Positions 32,772 to 39,858 of a stretch of 64,000 nt of DNA are shown here, in pieces (within the stretch, counting starts at the first letter, position 1; each line of letters starts with the position of its first letter). Below the pieces are notes generated by a model. The model ran no database searches and had not been told where the DNA came from. It saw only the letters and a program-made list of their open reading frames with translations. This DNA is from CBDCVA01 sp965222935 [NCBI: Candidatus Latescibacterota bacterium] (GTDB lineage: Bacteria; Latescibacterota; CBDCVA01). A program made the translations under genes and the position numbers. The stretch spans positions 1,240,001 through 1,304,000 of the forward strand of contig CBDCVA010000002.1 of assembly GCA_965222935.1 (NCBI GenBank). The letters are read 5' to 3'.

Positions 32772-33611
32772 ATGCAGAAGTTCGGGGGGTTGGTCGCTAT
32801 TTTCTTGATCGTGGTCGCTATCATAGATCTCAACCTCGAGGAAGCCCCCAAGCAAGCCCAGGCGCAACCGAAGGCGAAAGTGGCCCAGGTTGCATCAAAG
32901 CCGAAGCCAGCCAAGGCGAAACCCGTTGTGCGGAAGCAGGCGAAGCCTAAGCCTGCAAAACAGGCCAAGCCGAAGCGGACAGAAAGGCCCATCACGCGCG
33001 ATGATATGATTTACGCCATGAAGGGGTACGGTCTATCCACGCCGTTGGACTTCGACCTTCCCCTTGAGGCTTGGGGCAGCGAGGCCATAAGAAGCGCCAT
33101 CGTTGCCGAGGACGACGCCGCGCGCGTTCTGGCAAAAGTGGATGTAGCTGAATACGAAGCAATGCCCAATACCTTCTACCTGTTCGACTCCATGCTCGAC
33201 GTGAGCCGGGCCACGTTTCACGCCGCACGGCTCGCTTACGTGACGGACGAAGCTATCGTAAACGAGTTGCTGGACTTCGCGGATGAAACGATTGAGCTAT
33301 CCACGATTGCCGTTTCCGCCGAGGCCCAGCTTGACTTCCCAGCCCTGCACTCCGCGTCTCGACGCCTTGCGTCCCACTACGTGAAGGGTATTGAGCGCAT
33401 TGCGGGCCTTGGCATTGAAAACGCGAATGCCAAGTGGGCGCGCAAGTATGAAGCAGAGACGCGTGATCCTGGCAAGAACCACTACGGAGCCGCTTTCGCT
33501 GCGAGTATGGCCGCCGCGCAGTACCAAAACGCCGTCGCAGCACTGAGGGGGCATTACGAACAACTGGCGGTGCAAGCGCTGTATCTAGCGCGGAAGCGCG
33601 GCGAGATCTAA
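32772..33611 (+). CDS. Membrane-anchored protein with K/A/P-rich linker, unknown
   Basis: The 279-residue protein has one N-terminal membrane segment (FGGLVAIFLIVVAIIDL), then about 55 residues of Ala, Lys, Pro and Gln with no sign of folding, then a mostly helical soluble domain (about residues 75-279) with a repeated heptad-like Ala/Leu pattern. The lysine-rich linker would suit a cell-wall or DNA/RNA contact. I know no family. Base composition is less GC-rich than neighbours. It is followed at once by a 12-bp hairpin (33623-33653). Confidence 0.7.
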   Translation: MQKFGGLVAIFLIVVAIIDLNLEEAPKQAQAQPKAKVAQVASKPKPAKAKPVVRKQAKPKPAKQAKPKRTERPITRDDMIYAMKGYGLSTPLDFDLPLEAWGSEAIRSAIVAEDDAARVLAKVDVAEYEAMPNTFYLFDSMLDVSRATFHAARLAYVTDEAIVNELLDFADETIELSTIAVSAEAQLDFPALHSASRRLASHYVKGIERIAGLGIENANAKWARKYEAETRDPGKNHYGAAFAASMAAAQYQNAVAALRGHYEQLAVQALYLARKRGEI

Positions 33612-33622
33612 CGCGAGATCGC

Positions 33623-33653
33623 GGGCAGGCCGGGCCCTATACCCGGCCTGCCC
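33623..33653 (+). terminator. Hairpin terminator after the membrane-anchored protein
   Basis: GGGCAGGCCGGG (33623-33634) pairs perfectly with CCCGGCCTGCCC (33642-33653) around a 7-base loop. Only CTT follows rather than a long T-run, so termination is likely but not canonical. Confidence 0.65.
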
Positions 33654-33685
33654 CTTCATCCACCACCCGATAGGAGATGTGAGCG

Positions 33686-33889
33686 GTGAATAGGCCCATC
33701 ATACGCTTCGAGACCGCCCCCGAAAGCGAGGGTCCTGAGCGCCCATCGGACATTCCCGATGACTGGAAGGCGTTCTACTTCTATACACCGGACGGCCAGC
33801 GCCTATTTGGCTGGGGTCGGATTGTCGAAACCCTAGACGCCAAAGGCGGCAAGAAGCTCACGGTCGAGGGGTTCATACCTGAGAGCTAG
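33686..33889 (+). CDS. Small protein of 67 residues, unknown
   Basis: GTG 33686 lies 9 bases after AGGAG. The protein is acidic at the N-terminus and then aromatic (WKAFYFYTPDG, LFGWGRIVE), probably a small beta-rich fold. It is framed by two strong hairpins (33623-33653 and 33918-33948), so it appears to be its own transcription unit. No family recognised. Confidence 0.6.
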   Translation: MNRPIIRFETAPESEGPERPSDIPDDWKAFYFYTPDGQRLFGWGRIVETLDAKGGKKLTVEGFIPES

Positions 33890-33917
33890 TTGCCACCTAC
33901 CTTTGCTGTCGTCAGTC

Positions 33918-33948
33918 TTGAGTGGCCCTTTACCGGGGGGCCACTCAA
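33918..33948. terminator. Hairpin, probable bidirectional terminator
   Basis: TTGAGTGGCCC (33918-33928) pairs with GGGCCACTCAA (33938-33948) across a 9-base loop, 29 bases after the small gene. No T-run on either side. Confidence 0.55.
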
Positions 33949-34087
33949 AGACTCGCTTAATCCTCCTCTTCCCCATCATAAGATTGACTTCGATGCAACT
34001 CACTTCGCTTGCCTTAGCCATCGTTCCCCTCCTATCGTGTGTGCGCAGGCCGACTTGGCCGTCGCGCGGAAAGTCAAGTATGTAATT

Positions 34088-34101
34088 CCCTAACGAAAGG
34101 G
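34088..34101 (+). repeat. 14-bp direct repeat, right copy
   Basis: CCCTAACGAAAGGG again, here running into the ribosome site (AAAGGGAGGG) of the DUF362 gene. Together with 32701-32714 it encloses both unknown genes and both hairpins. A weaker variant, TCCTAACGATAGCC, lies at about 35346. Confidence 0.6.
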
Positions 34102-34111
34102 AGGGTTCGGC

Positions 34112-35323
34112 ATGACGGACGAAACAATGAACAGGGTCCGCGCCATACGCTGCAGCCACAAAGCATCTCAGGATGAGATCTACGAGAGGCTCAAGACCAT
34201 CACGGCGCCGCTCGGCCGCTCCTGGGAGAAGATCGAGAAGGCCCGCAAGATCGGCATCAAGGCCAACATCGCCATGCGAGAGGACAACGTCACCCTTATG
34301 GCCGGGCGTCGTCAGGAACTGGTGGACGAGGACGTGGTGCACGCCGTCCTGCGCCTCTTGCGCGAGCGTACCGACGCAGACCTGTTCGTGATCGACACCA
34401 GCAGAGCACCCTACGGCCAGCGCCCCGGATCCGATTTCGGCATGCGCCCGGTCTTTGACGCGTTCGGCGTCCCCTATGTGGAGGCTGGCGATCCGCCTCA
34501 GGAGTGGTACAAGGTCCCCGGAGGCGGTCTGATGTTCACCGAATACCAGCTTTCCGGCGCCTTCGGCGAGGCCGACGCCTTCGTGTCAGTCGCCAAGATG
34601 AAGAGCCATGCCTTCATGGGCATCACACTCTGCCTGAAAAACCTCTTCGGCCTGACCCCTGAGCCACCGTTCGGCCGCGTCCGGCGGTACTTTCACCACC
34701 CCATTCGCCTCTCCTACGTGCTGCCCGACCTCGGCCAGATCATCCAGCCCTGCCTCAACATCATCGACGGCCTCACCGGACAGTCGAAGCGGGAGTGGGG
34801 CGGCGAGGGCCGCATCTGCGACGCTCTGGTCGCCGGTGATCACGTGATCGCCACCGACGCCTGCGGGAGTTACCTCATGGGCACCGATCCGCGCACCGAC
34901 TGGCCGAACCCGCCCTTTCGCCGGGACCGCAGCCCCATCGCCGTGGCGACCGAGCACGGCTTCGGGACGGCGAACCTGGACGAGATCGACTTCGATGCGG
35001 GCGGTCTGGAGCCGCCTCTGGCGGAGTTCAACTCGCAGGAACTGGACCCCGAAGAGGATATCGCCAGCTTGCGCATGACGGCGTGTCAGCAAGGGATGTT
35101 CTACCGGGACAACCGGGACCTCCTCATGAAGCGGCACGCCGGCTCGTTCATCTACTTGCAGGATGGCGACGTGATCTGGAGCGGCGCCGATCCGTCCGAA
35201 GCAGCCTCCGTCATGGACCTCCGTGGAGAGCGGAGAGATCATGCCGTGTTCCTGAAGCTGGTCGATCCCGAGGAGAGGGAGGGCGAACATTGGGAGGTCT
35301 ACGAGCGCCTCCTGGCCGCCTGA
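34112..35323 (+). CDS. DUF362 domain-containing protein
   Basis: A 403-residue soluble protein with the DUF362 layout: a Rossmann-like N-terminal part (KIGIKANIAMRED, DLFVIDTSRAPYGQ), a central KMKSHAFMGITLCLKNLFGL block that is the family hallmark, then ACGSYLMGTDP and a C-terminal extension of about 110 residues (about residues 290-403). The usual ferredoxin-like cysteine cluster of some DUF362 proteins is absent. No reaction is established. GGGAGGG lies 6 bases before the ATG. Confidence 0.85.
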   Translation: MTDETMNRVRAIRCSHKASQDEIYERLKTITAPLGRSWEKIEKARKIGIKANIAMREDNVTLMAGRRQELVDEDVVHAVLRLLRERTDADLFVIDTSRAPYGQRPGSDFGMRPVFDAFGVPYVEAGDPPQEWYKVPGGGLMFTEYQLSGAFGEADAFVSVAKMKSHAFMGITLCLKNLFGLTPEPPFGRVRRYFHHPIRLSYVLPDLGQIIQPCLNIIDGLTGQSKREWGGEGRICDALVAGDHVIATDACGSYLMGTDPRTDWPNPPFRRDRSPIAVATEHGFGTANLDEIDFDAGGLEPPLAEFNSQELDPEEDIASLRMTACQQGMFYRDNRDLLMKRHAGSFIYLQDGDVIWSGADPSEAASVMDLRGERRDHAVFLKLVDPEEREGEHWEVYERLLAA

Positions 35324-35524
35324 GTAGCTCGACTTCTCTCAGACGCTCCTAACGATAGCCCCCGCCCATCCAGCCGTTCGGCGCGTTCTTCATACAGCCT
35401 GCGTCACGGGCGATAGTCACTTAAGCGAGGGGCAACCGCAAAGCTGTCGAGTGCGTGTAAAGCCTCACCCGCACGGGGGCGATGCCGGCCACAGGATGCG
35501 AAACGTACGAGAGGGCTAAAGCCG

Positions 35525-36481
35525 ATGACAGAAATCCCTGAAATGCAATATCGAACGCTTGGGCGAACCGGGCTGCGCGTCTCGCGGGTCGGCTTGGGTT
35601 CGGGAGGGCCCTCCAGGCTGGGGCTATGGCGCGGAGGGGATGATGCCCTCGTCGAACGCGTGATCAAACAAGCCGTAGACTTGGGGGTCAACCTCATTGA
35701 CACGTCGCGGAACTACGGTACTGAGGAGGCCATCGGAGCGGCTTTGAGGTCGGTCGCCGAGGAAGTCTACGTCGCGACGAAGGTCTGGTGCTATCCAGAA
35801 GATGCGCACGGGGACCCCAAGCCGCTCATTACGGATCCTCAGCATGCGATCGATTCCGTGGAACTTAGCTTGCGGGCCTTGCGACGGGATGTCATAGACA
35901 TCCTGCAGCTTCATGGCGTAACGGCGGGTGACCTCGACGTATTCATGGACACGGTCGTGCCAGTCATGCAGCGTCTTGTGGAGCAAGGGAAGGTCCGCTT
36001 TCTGGGCATCTCCGAGAATCCTACGACTGAACATGAGCAGGAAGTGGCGATCCGCACGTGTACCTCGGGCATCTTCGACACGCTCATGATTCATTACAGC
36101 ATTTTCGACCAGGAGGCCGAACGCCGCACTTTCCCGCTCACCTGCGAGCACGATATAGGCGTCTTCTGCATGAGCGCGGTGCGGAATACGTTCCGTTCTT
36201 CCGAGAACGTACAGAAGACGCTTGATCACCTCTTCCCAGGGCAGGAGGAATCGTTGGCGTTTCTCCTCCAGGAGCCCGTCCGACACTACGCGGATGCGGC
36301 CTATAAGTTCGCGGCGGCCCAAGAGGACATTCACGTGATCCTAGTGGGCACGGGCAACCCTCAGCATCTGGTTGAAAGTACTGCGGCCATCCTTGGGGAC
36401 CCGCTTCCGGTGGAGCACATGAAGATTCTCAAGGAACAGTTCGGGCACGTGGACGGATCCGTCATGTTTGCCGACGGATAG
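35525..36481 (+). CDS. Aldo/keto reductase
   Basis: The 318-residue reductase has an intact tetrad: Asp and Tyr in IDTSRNYGTEE, Lys in ATKVW and His in LQLHG. It opens with YRTLGRTGLRVSRVGLG, the usual AKR start, and ends with VGTGNPQHLVES, the NADP-binding loop. It would reduce an aldehyde or oxidise a sugar. It is alone between the DUF362 and DUF1761 genes; 35324-35524 shows nothing else. Confidence 0.9.
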   Translation: MTEIPEMQYRTLGRTGLRVSRVGLGSGGPSRLGLWRGGDDALVERVIKQAVDLGVNLIDTSRNYGTEEAIGAALRSVAEEVYVATKVWCYPEDAHGDPKPLITDPQHAIDSVELSLRALRRDVIDILQLHGVTAGDLDVFMDTVVPVMQRLVEQGKVRFLGISENPTTEHEQEVAIRTCTSGIFDTLMIHYSIFDQEAERRTFPLTCEHDIGVFCMSAVRNTFRSSENVQKTLDHLFPGQEESLAFLLQEPVRHYADAAYKFAAAQEDIHVILVGTGNPQHLVESTAAILGDPLPVEHMKILKEQFGHVDGSVMFADG

Positions 36482-36724
36482 CGTCTATCGATACACCGCC
36501 TTGGGTGGGAAGCGGGCGGACCCTTCATAGGCAACAGCAGGGAGATTGCAGAGCCGGCGGTAAGATCCACCTGACCGTACGGCATGGGAAGGACTCGTCA
36601 ACTGGCGGCCGCGGGACGCGCGCGCTGAGAAGCGAAGCCGGGGGCGCTGCCTGCGCCGCTTGCTACTGCGATAGATCATTCTTACGGAGTAACATCCTAT
36701 GGATATAACGGAAGGAGGCGTGCG

Positions 36725-37147
36725 ATGAACCTGCCCTTCTCGGCAATCAACCTGTGGGCCGTCCTCGCGGCGGCCATAGGCAACATGATCCTCGGAGGTC
36801 TGTGGTACTCTCCGCTGCTGCTAGGGAAAGCGTGGATGGCGGCGATGGGGACCACGCCCGAGGAGATCGCGGAGAAGAAGGCGGTGGCGACGAGGGGCTA
36901 TGCGGTCAGTTCGGTAGGTTCCATCATCAAGGCGCTCGTGCTGGCCCTATTGATCGCGATGGTAGGCGCGAACGCAGCCGTCGCCGGGCTCGTGTTCGGC
37001 ATCATAGCAGCTATCGGGCTCATTGCCACAACCCATGCGGCCAACTACGCCTTCGAAGACCGCTCGTTACGGCTCTACCTCATCAACGTGGGGTATCCGG
37101 TGGTAAGCTGCGCTGTGATGGGCGCCATCCTGGGGAGCTGGCAGTAG
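36725..37147 (+). CDS. DUF1761 membrane protein
   Basis: A 140-residue protein with four hydrophobic segments starting NLWAVLAAAIGNMILGGLWY, which together with the following SPLLLGKAWMA is the DUF1761 signature. GGAAGGAGG precedes the ATG. Integral inner-membrane protein of unknown role. Confidence 0.85.
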   Translation: MNLPFSAINLWAVLAAAIGNMILGGLWYSPLLLGKAWMAAMGTTPEEIAEKKAVATRGYAVSSVGSIIKALVLALLIAMVGANAAVAGLVFGIIAAIGLIATTHAANYAFEDRSLRLYLINVGYPVVSCAVMGAILGSWQ

Positions 37148-37257
37148 CCGAGAATGCGCGCAGCGGCAGCGGAACTGCTCCGGCAGGCTTATCCTTCGGC
37201 TCCAGATCGTTTTCACGCCTGGGCTCACCGTAGCCCTTGACCCGCGCCCAGCATCGT

Positions 37258-37665
37258 ATGCCAACCGTCGGTGTGTTTGCCGCCGTCTTCGATGAAAGAA
37301 ACCGTATTCTGTGCGTCAAGCGGAATTATGGCCCCAGGAACTGGACGCTTCCCGGCGGGCGGATGGAGAGCGGTGAATCTCCCATCGAGGCACTAGAGCG
37401 TGAGACCGAGGAAGAAACGGGCTACCGCATTGAGGTCAAGCAACTCATCGGCATCTATTCAGCGCCGTTCAAGGATGACGTGGTGCTGTTCTTCGCTGCA
37501 GAGACCGCCGACAGGAGAGCGTGGCAACCGGGCGAAGAAATCTCGGAATTGAGGTTCTTGGGTCGGGATGAACTGCCGCCGTCAATCACCCCGAGGACGC
37601 TAACGAGAATTCAGGACGCCTACGAGGGTAGGTGTGGCGTGGTCCGTGTGTTCGATCCGGAATGA
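37258..37665 (+). CDS. Nudix hydrolase
   Basis: From ATG 37258 the protein has 135 residues; TTG 37237 is an alternative start. The Nudix box is exact: it runs GGRMESGESPIEALE then RETEEETGY, giving the metal-binding glutamates. It opens with VGVFAAVFDERNRILCVKRN, the usual first strand. Substrate is a nucleoside diphosphate derivative, not predictable further. Confidence 0.9.
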   Translation: MPTVGVFAAVFDERNRILCVKRNYGPRNWTLPGGRMESGESPIEALERETEEETGYRIEVKQLIGIYSAPFKDDVVLFFAAETADRRAWQPGEEISELRFLGRDELPPSITPRTLTRIQDAYEGRCGVVRVFDPE

Positions 37666-37780
37666 GCCCTTACGTCATACCGCGCGCTGGCCGTGCAAGC
37701 AGACAAGCGACTGGTGCTGAAGCTTCCCGCAGGCGTCGGTCCGCAAGGCGAAGACGATGCGGTGGCAACGGGCTATCAGA

Positions 37781-37855
37781 TGGAGGGGCCACCCGGATTC
37801 GAACCGGGGAATGAGGGCTTTGCAGGCCCTTGCCTTCCCACTTGGCGATGGCCCC
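37781..37855 (-). tRNA. tRNA-Cys (GCA), CCA encoded
   Basis: The acceptor stem GGGGCCA pairs with TGGCCCC followed by T and CCA. The anticodon arm AGGGC-CTGCAAA-GCCCT places GCA at 34-36, and the T-arm reads CCGG-TTCGAAT-CCGG. Length 75 including CCA. Confidence 0.95.
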
Positions 37856-37876
37856 AGGGTCATATACCCACCTGAA

Positions 37877-37905
37877 AAGCTAGAGTCCACAAGCAGGGCT
37901 GTCAA
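37877..37905 (-). promoter_or_regulatory. Promoter of tRNA-Cys
   Basis: TTGACA on the minus strand (37900-37905) is followed after 17 bases by TAGCTT (37877-37882), about 20 bases before the tRNA. Confidence 0.5.
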
Positions 37906-37910
37906 GCATA

Positions 37911-37934
37911 TCGGGGATTCGAACCCACCCCTAC
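37911..37934 (-). pseudogene. Orphan tRNA-like T-arm
   Basis: GTGGGTTCGAATCCCCG on the minus strand has the T-loop TTCGAAT between mostly G and C arms, but only three of five stem pairs form, no other tRNA arms are present upstream, and no CCA follows. It looks like the tail of a lost tRNA gene in this tRNA cluster. Confidence 0.3.
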
Positions 37935-37952
37935 AAGAGAGGAAAAGAACCC

Positions 37953-37976
37953 TCTCTCCCCGTAAGCAGGGAGAGA
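37953..37976 (-). terminator. Hairpin downstream of tRNA-Gly, also a copy of the 23-bp repeat
   Basis: TCTCTCCC pairs with GGGAGAGA around an 8-base loop; on the minus strand GGGTTCTTTTCC follows, fitting termination of the tRNA-Gly transcript. Bases 37954-37976 match 11999-12021 at 21 of 23 positions. Confidence 0.55.
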
Positions 37977-38025
37977 ATCAAAAAGCGAAAGCCGCCGGAG
38001 GCTAGCCCCGACGGCTCTCGGAACT

Positions 38026-38101
38026 TGGAGCGGGAAACGGGTTTCGAACCCGCGACCTTCACGTTGGCAACGTGACGCTCTACCAGCTGAGCTATTCCCG
38101 C
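38026..38101 (-). tRNA. tRNA-Gly (GCC), CCA encoded
   Basis: GCGGGAA pairs with TTCCCGC, then T and CCA. The anticodon loop TTGCCAA sits in a CACG/CGTG stem, giving GCC. D-arm AGCTCAGCTGGTAGAGC and T-arm CGGGTTCGAAACCCG are standard. Length 76 with CCA. Confidence 0.97.
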
Positions 38102-38111
38102 TGACGTGGGC

Positions 38112-38140
38112 AAAATAGCCAGCGGCGCCGCCAGCGTCAA
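38112..38140 (-). promoter_or_regulatory. Promoter of tRNA-Gly
   Basis: On the minus strand TTGACG is followed after 17 bases by TATTTT, 11 bases before the mature tRNA end. The spacer holds the self-complementary GCGGCGCCGC. Confidence 0.65.
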
Positions 38141-38150
38141 GTCTCTGACC

Positions 38151-38438
38151 TCACGAGCCGGACGGACCGCTTTCGCGCTCGATGAGGTCGTGACAAGCAG
38201 GGCAGAGGACGGCGAGGTTAGCCGGCTCGTTTGTCCCGCCTCGGGCGAGGGATCGGAGGTGGTGGATCTGAAGTCCACTCCCAGCACCGCAGCGTTCGCA
38301 GCGGGAGACGTCGCGGCCCGCGTCCACTAGGAGCCGCCGAAGCTGCATAGTGGGCACACGACCTTGCAGCGGCACGCGGAGGTAGGGCGTGTCGTCGATG
38401 ATGAGGCAGCGTTCGGCCACTGGCCGCTCCCTGGACAT
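38151..38438 (-). CDS. HNH endonuclease domain protein
   Basis: A 95-residue protein with a compact HNH zinc-type site: CERCG, IHHLRS, the Asn of NEPANLAVLC, and CPACHDLI. The first 40 residues have no known domain. It reads toward the tRNA-Gly promoter and ends 11 bases before it. Stand-alone HNH nucleases of this kind occur in mobile elements and in restriction or repair contexts; nothing here decides which. Confidence 0.85.
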   Translation of the reverse strand: MSRERPVAERCLIIDDTPYLRVPLQGRVPTMQLRRLLVDAGRDVSRCERCGAGSGLQIHHLRSLARGGTNEPANLAVLCPACHDLIERESGPSGS

Positions 38439-38820
38439 GGTATGCTAACTCGTCAGTGCGCAGGAGTAAGCCGATCCGGTCCTTTCAGGCAGCTCAGGAA
38501 CCGGTGTTTCCGGTTTCAAGTAGGGCGACGCGGGATCGCTCGTCAAGTTGGGCCCGGCGTTTGGACGGGCTCATCCCTCGCCCTCCGGACAAGGTGACGG
38601 CTGGGGATGGCGAACTGGACTTGACGATATGGCCCCGAGAGGAGATTTTCGGTGACATGCTGCGGCTTCAGGGCTTCGAGGGGCTCATCCTTCGACAGGC
38701 TCAGGATGGCCGGTGCCTGGCTCAGGCCCTCTCGTTCAGCCTCCGACGATCGCCGATGCGATGGGCGTGAGAGCGACCCGGTACCCACCGGGGACTGATA
38801 TTCCAGGAGAGCGACGAGTG
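38439..38820. other. Intergenic stretch with a dispersed repeat
   Basis: About 380 bp divergent between the HNH gene and the Gfo/Idh gene. GGAACCGGTGTTTCCGGTTTC near 38500 is an imperfect dyad. The repeat at 38685-38707 is its only other clear feature. Confidence 0.4.
38685..38707. repeat. Dispersed intergenic repeat, copy 3
   Basis: CATCCTTCGACAGGCTCAGG followed by ATG; CATCCT and AGGATG form a 6-bp stem. This is the most complete copy of the family. Confidence 0.6.
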
Positions 38821-39849
38821 TTGCGCGTGGGCGTCATCGGTGCGGGCGCCCGTGCGACGCGGATGCACTTGCCGGTTCTCGCGGCGGACCCACGCGCCCG
38901 GGTGGCGGCGATCTGTCGGCGGGACCGCGAGGCGCTTGAGGCGCTCGCCGCTCGGTTCGACGCCGAGGCGATCTACACCGACCCCCAGGCGCTCCTAGCA
39001 GAGGCGGACCTGGACGCGGTCATTCTCTCCACGCCGAACGCCCTGCACGCCAGCCAGACGGCCGCCGCGCTCGAAGCGGGGCTCGATGTCCTGGTGGACC
39101 CGCCCTTCGCGGTGCGCGTGCGGAATGCGCGAGCACTGCGTGAAATGGCGGCTATGCGCGGACACACGCTCATGATCGGCCACGAGAGGCCTCTGGACCC
39201 CTTGTGGCAGTGGGTGCACGATGCCCTACGCGAAGGGCGGATCGGGGAGGTGACCCACGTGAACGTCTTCGCGGTCTTCGACGCGCGGTGGCAGTTTTCG
39301 GGCGAGACGCTGCCTTCTTGGGTTGAACCGCCGCATACGGCTAGTTGGCGGCGAGACCCCGATCTCGCGGGGGGAGGTGTCCTGATGGACCGCGGGACGG
39401 CGCTGGTGGACTTGGTGCTGTGGCTCGTGGGGGAAACGCCCGAGGCCGTGCACGCGACGAACGAGCGAGGTGGATTGCCCCTGGAGATCCGGAGCTCGTT
39501 GGAGCTCACCTTCAAGGGAGGCGCGAGCTTCACCATGACCCTCGTCGGAGACGGGCCGCCGCGGTGCTTCGAGCGCGACGCCATTCTGGGAACCGACGGG
39601 GCGTTTTATATCGAGCTGGACGAGCCCGTCCGAGGTCCCGAGACGCAGCGCGTGATAGGCCGAACCCGCGAAGGCGAGTCGATCGCGTCTCCGACCTTCG
39701 GCCCAGCGACAACGGCTGCGGCGGCGTTTCTGGATTGCCTGTGCGGCCGGGGACCGAACCCTTCGCCGCCGGACGAGGCGACCACGGTTGTGGACGTGAT
39801 CGAATCAGCGTACATGTCCGCGAAGCTGAAGCGCACCGTCGAACTCTAG
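38821..39849 (+). CDS. Gfo/Idh/MocA-family protein with replaced active-site residues
   Basis: The best start is TTG 38821 (GTG 38818 also fits), about 11 bases after AGGAG; upstream ATGs at 38713 and 38761 would add unconserved residues. The Rossmann motif GVIGAGARA is intact. The usual EKP is LVDPPFA, so the catalytic Lys is lost, and the conserved HxxD-type segment reads GVLMDRGTALVDLVLW, with the His replaced by Ala. NAD binding is likely but sugar dehydrogenation is doubtful. Length about 342. Confidence 0.8.
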   Translation: MRVGVIGAGARATRMHLPVLAADPRARVAAICRRDREALEALAARFDAEAIYTDPQALLAEADLDAVILSTPNALHASQTAAALEAGLDVLVDPPFAVRVRNARALREMAAMRGHTLMIGHERPLDPLWQWVHDALREGRIGEVTHVNVFAVFDARWQFSGETLPSWVEPPHTASWRRDPDLAGGGVLMDRGTALVDLVLWLVGETPEAVHATNERGGLPLEIRSSLELTFKGGASFTMTLVGDGPPRCFERDAILGTDGAFYIELDEPVRGPETQRVIGRTREGESIASPTFGPATTAAAAFLDCLCGRGPNPSPPDEATTVVDVIESAYMSAKLKRTVEL

Positions 39850-39858
39850 CGCAAGCGC

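Noticed and set aside
33903-34085. Short ORF with a lipobox-like LLSC
   Set aside because: No ribosome site, ends abruptly after the Cys and crosses a hairpin; too weak to call a lipoprotein.
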